A DNA stretch of 29,992 nucleotides. Source: Ichthyophthirius multifiliis (Eukaryota > Ciliophora > Oligohymenophorea > Hymenostomatida). Where the stretch lies: contig NW_004086529.1 in NCBI RefSeq assembly GCF_000220395.1, forward strand, positions 1 to 29,992. Reading direction: 5' to 3'. Under the pieces are notes generated by a model. It saw only the letters and a list, made by a program, of their open reading frames with translations, was not told the DNA's origin and did no database searches. Shown here in pieces: positions 11,091 to 20,971 of this stretch. The translations under genes were made by a program, and so were the position numbers. Position 1 is the stretch's first letter. Each line of letters opens with the position of its first letter.

Positions 11091-11589
11091 ATAAATAATT
11101 ATTAAAAAAACATTAAATTATCTTTAAAAAAAATCATATAAAGCAAAATCGAAAATGTGATACATATATATAAAAATATAAAAAAAAATAAAAAATATAT
11201 ATAAATAAATAAATAAATATATAAATATAAATATATAATTATTTATATAATTTTTTTTTTATATTTTATTTATATTTTAATATTATAATAATTGTTTTAT
11301 TTTCACATTCATTTTTATATCATTTTTTTATTTACATTTTTATTTTATAAAATATAATATCTTATTTTAAATAAATAATTTTTTTTTTTATTTAAATTAA
11401 ATTCAATAATATTTCTAATTTTTTTTTTTTTTATTTTTTGTTTCTTTTTATAGATATTATTAGTTTTTTTAATTTAACAATTTTATTTTTTTTGATTCAA
11501 TCATGACTTTTTATAATTAGCAAAATCTTTTTATAGTTATTTTTTAGCAAAGTAATATAAATAATTTTTTTTTTTTAGTTTATGAGAAG
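11091..11589. other. A/T-rich spacer between the two decayed fragments
   Basis: The sequence is almost only A and T, with several T runs of ten or more. No gene, RNA or repeat beyond simple sequence is visible. Confidence 0.5.
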
Positions 11590-12222
11590 TTATTTTTACC
11601 GTTTAATTATACTTATTTCTTTCTTACTTTCTCTATATTTCTAATTTTACTTTGTATTTTGCGATTTATTATCTATTATGTATTAAACCTTAAAAGATGG
11701 TCAAATGTTGGTATTACACTTAATAAGTAAATACTGTGACGGTTCTTCAATAATAAGAGTAGGAGATTTACCCTTTAAAATTTGCAAAGAAAAACTCTCT
11801 TAAGTCCATTTAGTTTAAGAATGCCATATTAACACCACATCTCTTTTTTTATGACATAGGTATAATTGCAGAACCTGTATACGTAATGATAGTGGTTGAT
11901 TTTTTTTAAAACAAAACTTAAGATGATATAAAGTGAAATAATTTCTTGTGCTTTCCAGATTAGATTGATTTAAATAGAATTCTTAAACATGTGAAGTTTT
12001 CTTTAAATATTATTTTTTTTTATAACATTTTATGATGAGATAGGAATCTTTTATTAGATTTCATTGTTAAATTTCTTAGATCATCCATACAATCGATATA
12101 TGCTAACTTTAATTTCATAAAAAAGCCCTAATAGAGAAAGCGGAACGGCTTCGGTTACTATTGAAGTAAGGAATAAGGAAGAAATATAAAATATTTAAGA
12201 AAATTAACCTTGAAATAAATAA
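11590..12222 (+). pseudogene. Threonine dehydratase 3' fragment 2 (decayed)
   Basis: It matches the coding strand of the intact gene from about residue 195 to residue 395. The best parts are around 11739-11830 (matching YCDGSS through VGDLPFKIC) and 12100-12215 (the ACT-like domain, with HKKPN and the neighbouring EVR motif region). Frame changes, in-frame TGA codons and substitutions show that it is not functional. Orientation is inverted relative to the intact gene. It is longer and less deleted than fragment 1. Confidence 0.85.
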
Positions 12223-12394
12223 AAATATATATAATTATAAGTTCTTTTATTTATATGAAAATTAGTTTTATAATTAGTTATATTATATATATCTTTTTTT
12301 TTTTATATGTATAATTAGTTAATAATATTATTTTATTTATAAAATAATTATTCAAAAATTTGATAGTTTGTTTTATTTAAATATAATAAAAACA

Positions 12395-12690
12395 GTGATT
12401 TATTCTTAATTAAGTTTTTCTGTATATATTAAATTTTATTTGAATATTTTATATTTAGCTTAAAAAGATATATATAAGTATCATAATCTTTTTATTATTC
12501 TTAATCATATTGACTAAAAATTTTATAATAAGATTGAGAAGATTATACTAGTTCGTTTATTTAATTTATTTTATATTAATAAAAAATACTTAAATCAGGT
12601 AGGTATCCTAGTTTCATAGTATAATAAATTATTAAACCTAATTCTTAAAAATCCTTATATATTTGATTTTATAAGATCGTTTTATTAATA
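12395..12690 (-). pseudogene. Decayed copy of the 3' end of the Asn/Gln-rich gene (fragment 2)
   Basis: It aligns to the reverse complement of about 20535-20835. The segment ACTTAAATCAGG is shared exactly with the reverse complement of 20623-20634, which spans the last exon-intron border. It sits about 180 bp beyond dehydratase fragment 2, like the convergent neighbour at the source locus. The whole 11590-12690 segment is therefore one inverted duplicate of about 20535-21650. Confidence 0.7.
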
Positions 12691-12822
12691 AATGATATTA
12701 ATATTAAAATAATATATAAATATATATATATTTATAAATTAATTTTATATATATTATTTTATATTTTTTAAAAAGGCGCATTTTTACATATTTATAAAAT
12801 TTTAATTTTTAAATAAAAAAAT

Positions 12823-13437
12823 ATGATTAGAAAAAGTCCATACTGTAATGAAAATTATAATAAGTTTTTTATAAAAGAATACGATGAATAGTAATAAAAT
12901 AGTTAAGAATTCATAGGCTAGGCTGTTGATTTTATAAAAAACTTAAATATAGATAGAAATGATAATATAGAAATGACTAATTCTAATTTTCACTCATTTA
13001 ATAGTAATGGAAAGTTTCAGAATAAAAAAAATGTTAATTTTTCTATTTTTGACTAGACTTAAAATAAATTACTCAAAGCAGATTAATAATAAGTTTAGAA
13101 ACAAATTAATTTCTAATAAAATTAATGTTTTTAATGCCTAAAAAATAAATAGGAATTATGTAATATATTAAATGAGTATAATTAGAAAAACAAAAATAAT
13201 TTACATTAGTATTTTAAGGTATAAATTAAGAAAAATATTCTAAATTAATCAAATAATAATTATTAATAATAATTATTGTTTTAGTTTTGTTCTGTATGTG
13301 AAAAAAATGCATGCTTTTAATGTATTTAAAGGTGTGAGATTTGTTAAAAATATATCTGTAGATAATAGTAGTGTATTTTTTAAAAAAGGGAATTACTGTA
13401 AGATATAGATCTTTGTAAAAATTGTGCTTAGAATTGA
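12823..13437 (+). CDS. Small Cys-rich zinc-finger-like protein
   Basis: Two exons, 12823-13218 and 13285-13437, are joined by a 66 bp intron (GTATAA...TTTTAG, phase 0); the product is 182 residues and ends at TGA 13435-13437. The intron length is a multiple of three and lacks TGA, so retention cannot be excluded, but its base composition and borders are typical. The N-terminal 130 residues are hydrophilic and Asn/Gln/Lys rich, with one CFQC pair. The last 50 residues carry C-x2-C-x4-C-x2-C-x3-C-x2-C-x4-C starting at residue 134 and a final CKNC, a pattern suited to binding two or more zinc ions. No named family is recognised. It converges on the pseudokinase gene with 164 bp between the stops. 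The start ATG follows an A-rich leader. Confidence 0.75.
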
Positions 13438-13601
13438 AAAAATAAAATTTAATTAATATAATAAAAATGTATTTAAATTATGTTATTTACAAAATATTAA
13501 AGAAAATAAAAATATTATATATATATATATTTATATATATATATATATATATATTATTTATATATTTTTGAATATTTATTTTTATATATATATTCATTTT
13601 T

Positions 13602-15777
13602 TCAAAATATTCTTTATTTATTTTATTATTATACTTATTGATTATTTTAATACATATTTTATTATACAAAATTATTATTTTGTCCAATTTTAAAATCTTA
13701 AATATTATTATTATTATTATTATTAAAATATTAAATATTATTATTGTTATTTTGTAAAGGTTATATGTTTCCATATCCTTATTGACTTTTCTATGTATGT
13801 TAGTTATGAAATACTTATTAATTAAATGACTATTAATTATTAAAAGTATTTTAATTATTATTAAATTACATATTGTTTTTTTATTATAAGTTTATATTTG
13901 GATTAAATTATTGATTTTGGTTAAATGCTTATATATTTTAATTAAAAGAAGGAATATTTTAGTTATTTTGATTTTAATTAATATTAAAATTGTTTAGTCC
14001 ATTATTGTTAAATTATTATTATTACATTTACAATAAATGCATATTATTATTATTATTAAATACTCCTGTGTTTAACATGTTATTATTTAACCCGTAGTTT
14101 GAATTATTGAACATTTACTAATTAAAATTATTATTATTAAACAAATTTGGGTTATTTTATTAATTATTAAAACTATTATTATACATTTAACTATTATTAT
14201 TTTAATTAAAAAACTAGTTATTATTATTAAATTTAAGATTATTTTAAAGTAATTATTATTATTATTAAGGATACATTTATGCCAATAATTGTTTTAACTA
14301 ATTTGCAATTTCAATTGGATTATTATTCTAAATCAATAAATTTTATTAAGAATTTACATTTTATAATTTTTAATTATTATTTTTTAAAAACAAATTATTT
14401 GATTATTCTTCTTGATTTTTATATAATAAATAACTATTTAGACTCTCATTATTTGAAATTGGTGTTATATGTTATATTTTAGATTAATCTTCTCCTATTC
14501 CTTTTATATTAGAGGCATCTATTCTACTTATATTTTAAGAAATAGGTATTAAATTATTATTATTTATAATGTTTTTTTCTTCCTCATTTTATTTTTTTGC
14601 GTTTATTATTCAGTTTCAATCAAAGCGATTTTAGTAGGCGAAATTATTTAAGCCTCGCCTTAATTTGGAAACAAAAATTACTCTTCTTCATTATTTTCTA
14701 TTGGGAGATTATTTTATTATAATAATACTTATTATTATTACTATTTTTACTATTATTATTATTATAAAATAACTTCCTATGTTATTTATTAGATTACCAA
14801 TTAATATGAATATAAATGATCTGCTATTTCTATTTCTTCTACGTAAAAAAATAAATAAATATACATGTATACTTATATATACCATTAATTGACATATTAG
14901 TAATTTTATCATAAAAAAAATCTAAATCTTATCTTTAATTTTCATCTAAAGTAAGCATTTATATTAAATTATTGAGAAATTTCTCAGAATATCTTCTAGT
15001 ATTCTATATTTCTTATATTTTCTCCTTTAAAGATATTCTATAAGTGTCAAAACAATATATATCATTTGCGCTTTTTAATAAACAACACTCTAAAATAACC
15101 ACTCCTAAATTAAAAATATCGCTTTTTGTAATATTATGTTTCGGCTTATTTATTTTATATTATAAAGCACCTAATTATAAAGGTGATATATATATATTCT
15201 AAGGCCTATTTTACATCAGAATATCTTAATAACAACATAAACCAGTATTTATAAATGAATTAACTGCCATAAGTTTTACTCTATATTCTAAATCTAAACA
15301 AATACTATATGGGCGGATGTCGTCATGATAAAACTACATTTATTTTAAATAGGCAAGTGCTGATATTACACTTATTATAAGATACCAAAGCTCGTTTTCT
15401 TGATAAAAAATATTTTGCTTTTGGCGAGATTAGATGTCGTTTTAGAGATCATTATCAATGTATTCATATAATAATTTTAGTGTACATAATTCGTTGCACA
15501 TTTTTTTCTTTATTTTGGTGTGAGTGTTTAATAATTATATTAAGGCAGGATGTCTAAGTTTTTATAATTTTTATTAGACATCTAACTTAAAATCTTTTAT
15601 TTAAGGGTCAAAATGTTTCGTGATTATTGTAATACGATGTGATGAGGTCGAATCTTGATATATTTTAAGGTTTTCACCATATCGTTCATCTATTTCGATC
15701 GTTTTTTGGTATTTGTAACGGTTGTAGTCGATTAATTTGAGTTCCGTGTTCGAGATTTTCTAGTTCGATTGTCCCAT
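13602..15777 (-). CDS. Pseudokinase with long Asn/Gln-rich tail
   Basis: Exon 1 is 15777-14883 (298 codons plus one base), followed by a 44 bp intron (14839-14882, GTATAT...TACGTAG) and exon 2 from 14838 to TGA at 13604-13602; the product is about 710 residues. Residues 60-290 follow the protein kinase fold: LRHPALIQLL, then YHDDIRP at 150-156 in place of HRDLKP, SPLQLG at 198-203 in place of the APE segment, and SDIFNLGVVILE at 219-230 (subdomain IX). The metal-binding DFG is replaced by NSF (173-175), the Asn after the catalytic loop is Ser158, and no Gly-rich loop is seen, so phosphotransfer is unlikely. After residue 300 the chain becomes Gln/Asn rich with FNNN-type units. A one-base shift is needed at the A7 run (T7 on the plus strand, 14592-14598) to pass from the acidic linker to the tail. 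This may be a sequence error. Confidence 0.8.
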
Positions 15778-16118
15778 ATTTATAAGGTTTAATAAATTTA
15801 GGATTATTTTAGTCTTTGTTTTTTTTTAGTTGTTGTTGTTGTTTTTTTTTTTTTATTTGGTTATAATTTTAAATATATATATAATAAAATGAAATTGGTT
15901 TTTGTATATTTTTTTTTTTTTTTTTTTGAAAAAAAAAAAATATAAATAAATTGTATTTTATTTTATTAAATATAGTATTTTTTTTTATTTAAATAAAAAA
16001 AAAAAAAAAATTATTTATATGAATTAATATATTTATTTTTTTAATAAATAATACAAAAAATTAAATTATATTTTTATATAAACATTTTATCGAAAAAAAA
16101 AAAAATACCTTATATTAA
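15778..16118. promoter_or_regulatory. Spacer between pseudokinase start and C2 gene stop
   Basis: This 341 bp spacer holds the 5' region of the pseudokinase gene and the 3' end of the C2-domain gene, both on the minus strand. It contains long T and A runs (15841-15854, 15910-15950, 15990-16010, 16095-16105). No TATA-like element can be singled out in such A/T-rich sequence. Confidence 0.4.
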
Positions 16119-16200
16119 TCAGACTTTAGTTATAATACTTATTTTTGAATTTCTGACATATTAAGCTTTTTTAATATAAATACATATATATATATATATT

Positions 16201-16232
<32 letters not shown>

Positions 16233-17466
16233 TATATATATATATGTATATATAATAATAAATATATATATATATATAATATTATTTACCATTTATATAT
16301 TCAGGTGAATTTTAATTATTTCCAATGTTTTAATTTCCTTCATATCCAGGTTCTCTATTGAAATTATTAACATTTACGAACCTTTCCTTTATAAATGATT
16401 AATTTTCTAATTGTTTTTGCAATTATTATTTAACTATGTATACTTATACTAATAGAATCAACTAGTTTTTTAATATAAAATAAATATTTTAATTTTGTTT
16501 TAAAAAAAATACTTTCAATAAAACTGAAAGATAACTAAAAATTATAGTTGATCTTTTTAAATTAATGTCATAAACATCATAAATATAATTAAGACTATTA
16601 TATTTATTTTAATCTACAATCCACCAGTTTTTGGAATAAATGAAAAGCCATAATATATCAAGAAACAAAGAAAAAGAAAGGCCTTTTAACAATAAATTGC
16701 ATTTAAAATGATCAAAAGCTTATAAAAAATAAAAGAAAAAGCAAAACAAACAAATGGTAAGCTATTTTTTTATTTTGTTTAAAAAAACATATCATTTATA
16801 TGAAAAATTACATCGAAAAACTAAGCCCTATAAAACATACAAATTAAGATAGTTAAGAAAAATAATAAAAAGAAATATTTAGTATATTCAAATGAGTTCT
16901 TTTCAACTTCTACTATTCCTTGTAATGTAGTATTCCTTAAGTCTATTTATTTATATTCAGTTGGCTTTTCAACCTTAATGGGAGTGGGTTTAAACTAAAT
17001 TTCCTTTTCTAAACTAATATTACTGAATCTTTTGCAATATTCTTTAAATGGTTAATATAACAAAGTTAAGTCTCTTTCGAAATCAAACAAATCTTATTCG
17101 TTTTATTTAATATTATCAATTATTTTGAAAATGTTTTCGCTTAAAAACTTTTACTTTTATTAATTTATTTTACTATATAAATAATTAATAAATATTTATA
17201 CTTGCGAATGAGTCAATTATAAAGAAAGATATATCTTCCCAGTCGAAGTTCTCATATCATTTGAAATTAATTGAAATTCATTCATTTCATGCAATTTTTA
17301 ATCTTATAAAATATTAAGAGGAATAGTTACTGAACCTAATGATAAATTAGGATTTAATCTATTATAATCGATAGCTTCTATTTATAATAATTCGATTCCG
17401 GTTGTTATATCACTATTAATTTAATAAGATTATAATTATAGATATAATTATAATTAATGTTATAAA

Positions 17467-17527
<61 letters not shown>

Positions 17528-18083
17528 TACAAATTATATTATTTCTAATATTGAACTTTTGAACCATATCCTGTTTATGTCTAGAATTATATATGACCTA
17601 TATTTAAAGAAACATATGGGTGAATTCTTTCATTTGTAAATATTTCTAATTAATGCACTTTAACGTATAAATTAGATTGAGTGGAAATTCCATGTATGTT
17701 TATTGTTTCTTATAATTGTGCTTTTTTTAATTATTTTTCAAGTTCTTTTTTATTTTCAAAAAGACTTTTTTATTAATCTTTACAAATTTAAATCTTCTTT
17801 TTTAAAGCTATTTCCGCTTCTATATATGTTGAAAAAAAATTATTTAAGTTCATAGTTGTTTCTTTGCCTTATTATTACTTATATTCCATTTATTAGTATA
17901 ATTGTTATATTATTTGTCTGTCATATATACCATTATTCTATATTTTTTGATATATTTATATATATTTTTGTTTACTTTTTAGTCAAGTATTTATTCTAGT
18001 TATTATAATGATATTAGATTTTGAAAATCACCAAATTATTTTAACTCTTTTTATAGTATTTAAAGTTTTTATTTTTCTGACAT
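16119..18083 (-). CDS. Coiled-coil / C2-domain polytopic membrane protein
   Basis: Six exons (18083-17976, 17937-17531, 17412-17202, 17153-16536, 16461-16290, 16165-16119) give 520 residues with consistent phases; TGA is at 16121-16119. Introns are 38, 118, 48, 74 and 124 bp; the 48 bp one could use an acceptor 6 bp further on. Residues 1-115 are Gln/Glu/Lys rich and probably coiled coil. Residues 124-240 form a C2 domain: LYVKVHQLEIF, HPYVSLNIG, then LLQIEAIDYN and LGSVTIPLNIL, ending in GKIYLSLQL. The usual Asp of DPYV is His, so calcium binding may be lost, though lipid or protein binding is possible. Residues 335-460 hold about five hydrophobic spans (335-350, 373-395, 399-415, 423-440, 446-458), followed by an Asn-rich tail. 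A membrane-anchored C2 protein acting in trafficking or membrane contact is an inference. It is transcribed divergently from the transporter gene. Confidence 0.8.
16180..16280. repeat. Imperfect TA-rich repeat inside last intron of C2 gene
   Basis: Blocks of TA units broken by TTTA and GTA steps fill most of the 124 bp intron 16166-16289. Confidence 0.8.
17468..17523. repeat. (TA)n microsatellite inside C2-gene intron
   Basis: About 28 uninterrupted TA units lie in the 118 bp intron 17413-17530 of the C2-domain gene, directly downstream of its 5' splice site on the minus strand. Confidence 0.9.
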
Positions 18084-18327
18084 TTTATAATATATATATT
18101 TTTTTTTATTTTTTTTATTTTTTTAAACAAAAAAAATAAAAAAAAATTTAAAAATAATTTATTTTTATATTTTTTTAATAATTAATTTTATTTATATGAT
18201 TCCAAATTTCTTTTTAATTTTAAAAATATATATATATGTATTTATATTTATTTTTTATTAAACAAATATCATTTTTTTTTTTTTTTTTCTCAGAGAAAAA
18301 TAATAAAAATTAAAAAAAAACCAAAAA
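18084..18327. promoter_or_regulatory. Divergent promoter region
   Basis: This 244 bp spacer separates the start codons of the C2-domain gene (minus) and the SLC35B1-like transporter (plus), so it must hold both promoters. It contains T and A runs and an A-rich leader before each ATG. No specific factor site is recognisable. Confidence 0.55.
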
Positions 18328-18884
18328 ATGAATATATTTGATAGAAAAGAATTCAAGTTTATTTTAGGAGTAGGCGGTATATATGTCTCTTACATATATT
18401 ATGGTTTAACCTAAGAAAAAATGTTATAAAAATAAAAATTATTTAATATATAACAAACAAATAAAAATATTAGTTTTTCCACTAAATACAAAAGTAACAT
18501 TATATAAGAATAAACTAGATTCAATTAACCTTGGGCTCTTCTATTTTTACAATGCTTATTTTCTTTTATAGTAGCATTTTTAGTGAATATAATATATTAT
18601 GATTAAAGTAAAAAAATACCTATATCTTATTAAATATAATATGGCTTTTATAATGCTTTTTCTATGCTGGGTAGTAATACAGCTTTAAAATATATGTCAT
18701 ATCCATTATAAGCTTTATTTAAAAGTTGTAAAGTACTTTCGGTTTTGATTGTTGGTTTGATTTTTGGAAAAACTAATCATCAAATATCTTAATATTTATG
18801 TGGTTTTATAGTAACAATAGGAATAGTAGGATTTAATCTCTAAGAGGTATTTTTTTTTTTAATTATAAATTTATAATAACTTAG

Positions 18885-18945
<61 letters not shown>

Positions 18946-19449
18946 AAGTAAAAATCCGGCAATTCTAAATAAACATCACTTTTTGGAATAGCGCTTATTC
19001 TAGGCTCTTTATTTTCTGATGGTATGCTTGCTGAAAAGTAAGATATGACTAGAAAATTATATAATCCATCTAGTTGGTACTTAATGTAAATCACATCTAT
19101 GTGGTGTTCTATCTTTTCTATTTTATATGCTCTTATATTTAATTAATTCTGGAGTTTTATTGAATTCTGTTAAAATTATAGAGAAGGCTTTATTGATATT
19201 CTTTCTATTTCTTTTATGGGATGTATTGGGTAAGTTTTTATATTTTATACAATTAAAAATTTTGGGCCTTTCTTACTTGCTTTGGTTACTACTACAAGAA
19301 AGTTTTTCACAGTTCTATGTAGTATAGTGTATTTTGGACATGTTTTGAATGGATATTAATGGGCTTGTGTAGGTTTGGTACTTGTGGGTGTTTCTATTGA
19401 ATTAATAGAAAGTTATAAAAAGAAGAAGGCAACATCGAAAAAAAATTGA
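18328..19449 (+). CDS. SLC35B1/HUT1-like nucleotide(-sugar) transporter
   Basis: Exons 18328-18846 and 18949-19449 flank a 102 bp intron made largely of TA repeats (phase 0); the product is 339 residues, the usual size of the UAA/SLC35B family. About ten hydrophobic segments are visible. The family signature is clear at residues 113-140 (NTALKYMSYPLQALFKSCKV) and again after the intron in LFGIALILGSLFSDGM. The C-terminal half also fits (FGPFLLALVTTTRKFF, then FGHVLNGYQWACVGLVLVG). The last residues are Lys rich (KKKKATSKKN), as in ER-resident HUT1/SLC35B1 proteins, although the strict KKxx spacing is absent. Family members exchange nucleotides or UDP-sugars for ER glycosylation and ATP supply; the exact substrate cannot be read from sequence. 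The stop of this gene is 174 bp before the Asn/Gln-rich gene. Confidence 0.9.
18889..18940. repeat. (TA)n microsatellite inside transporter intron
   Basis: About 26 uninterrupted TA units fill the middle of the 102 bp intron 18847-18948. Similar TA tracts sit in introns of the two neighbouring genes. Confidence 0.9.
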
Positions 19450-19623
19450 TATTTTTTATATATATTATAAAATATTATTATAAAAAAAACGTAATATATA
19501 AAAAACGAATATTAGTTTAGTTTTTATTTTTTTACGAAAATATATTAAAGAGAAAAAAATAAAAAAATATATATATTATCTTCGAAATATATTATATATT
19601 AGAAAAAAAGAAAATAAAAATCA

Positions 19624-20447
19624 ATGTCTTATATTTAACCAAGAATGGCATAAACAATAACGCCAAGTAAAAGTTTATTAAAATATAAAAATTGTATATA
19701 TATATAAAAAAAAGATAGCAATAATTATGATTTAAAATTAAAATATGGAATAGAACAAAATAATTCTCAAATAATAAGTTAAGAAATAAAACAATAATAA
19801 TAATAATAATATTAATAAGCATAATCTTAAATATAATAAAATTAATAATTTAGAAGTACATATGCAGGTCCTTCTGTTTAAAACAATAACTATAATTATA
19901 TGTCATAAAATAATAACTAAAATTATAATTCATAAAGTAATAATTAAAATTATATGTAGAATTCAGGATTTAAAAAATAGAAGATTTTTGGATAAAAATC
20001 AAGCCGACCAACAACTCCAGATTAATCATAAAAATATTTTTATAAATAGCCTGGCATATTAAATAATTAAAATAATTTAAATCTTTCTTAAAATAATTTA
20101 ATGAGTAATAATTAATTAGATATTTCATAAAAACCATAATAATAATAATAATATTAGTAATAATAGTTTAATGATATAAATTTTAATAGTTAAATTAGAA
20201 AAAATAATGTAGATGAATTGAGGTCAAAATATATATCATAGGTACCTCCTATAGAAAAAGACGTTAATTATAATATTATTGATAATAAAAAATAAGGAAA
20301 TAATTTATTTATGGAAAGTAAATCGGTTAATAATAATGATCTTAATTTTAGAAATAAATAGGATTCTTATCTAATAAAATAAAAATATTCTTAAAATATT
20401 GATTAATAATAAAAAAAAATTTCAGAGGATCAAACAAGTATAAATAA

Positions 20448-20493
<46 letters not shown>

Positions 20494-20846
20494 TTATATA
20501 TATATATACATAGGAGTTATACTCGAAGATGATTTGCTAAAAAGACAATCGAAAAAAGTTTAAATATATGATGATTTTTAAGATGCTGGTGTTAGAATCA
20601 CTTATACTACGTAAACTAGGAAACCTGATTTAAGTATTTATATATTTAAAAAAAATAATTAAAATCTATAATTTAGTATCAACATCTCAACCTGGTTATA
20701 AAAATTATAGTGAATATGATTTAGAATAGGAAAAAGATCAAGACATATATAAATTTTTTTAATGTTAAAGATAAGAAGAATCAAATAAAAGTGAAGTTAT
20801 TGAAGAACTTAAATAAGAATAAATTGCTGTTTGTAATATATTTTGA
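19624..20846 (+). CDS. Asn/Gln-rich protein of unknown function
   Basis: Three exons (19624-20437, 20514-20633, 20677-20846) joined over introns of 76 bp (containing a TA tract) and 43 bp keep one frame and give 367 residues; TGA is at 20844-20846. The chosen ATG follows an A-rich leader and starts MSYIQPRMAQTITPSKSLL. Residues 40-270 are dominated by Gln and Asn (poly-Gln at about 57-65), suggesting a disordered or assembly-prone region. The C-terminal 95 residues are more normal and charged (RVILEDDLLKRQSKKV, PGYKNYSEYDLEQEKDQD), and these are the part whose DNA was copied to 10865-11090 and 12395-12690. The protein ends CNIF, which fits a CaaX box, so prenylation is possible but unproven. 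It converges on threonine dehydratase with 125 bp between the stops. No family is recognised. Confidence 0.7.
20457..20510. repeat. TA-rich tract in intron of the Asn/Gln-rich gene
   Basis: About 17 TA units, a CT step and further TA units make up most of the 76 bp intron 20438-20513. Confidence 0.85.
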
Positions 20847-20971
20847 AAACGGAAAAAATAAAAAATATATATAATAATATTATGAATTAACTAAATTAAA
20901 TATATTTATTTATTAATAATATTAATAACTATATATACAAATACTAATAATAAAAGAATTTTATTTTATTT

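Noticed and set aside
10865-12690. Direct repeats at 10865-11090 and 12395-12690 as the ends of a mobile element
   Set aside because: Both match the 3' end of the Asn/Gln-rich gene and each follows a dehydratase fragment, so they are parts of duplicated gene segments, not element termini.
13487-13774. Minus-strand 95-codon Ile/Asn-rich ORF
   Set aside because: It overlaps the pseudokinase tail on the same strand in another frame, and its N-terminal half is the off-frame reading of Asn codons; the rest is TA repeat.
17468-17523. TA tract as a telomere or chromosome-end signal
   Set aside because: Ciliate telomeres here would be G4T2-type repeats; none occur in the window, and the tract sits inside an intron with coding exons on both sides.
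20457-20510. TA tract as a boundary between two separate genes
   Set aside because: Removing it as an intron (20438-20513) keeps one frame with matching phases on both sides, and the downstream part lacks its own plausible start.
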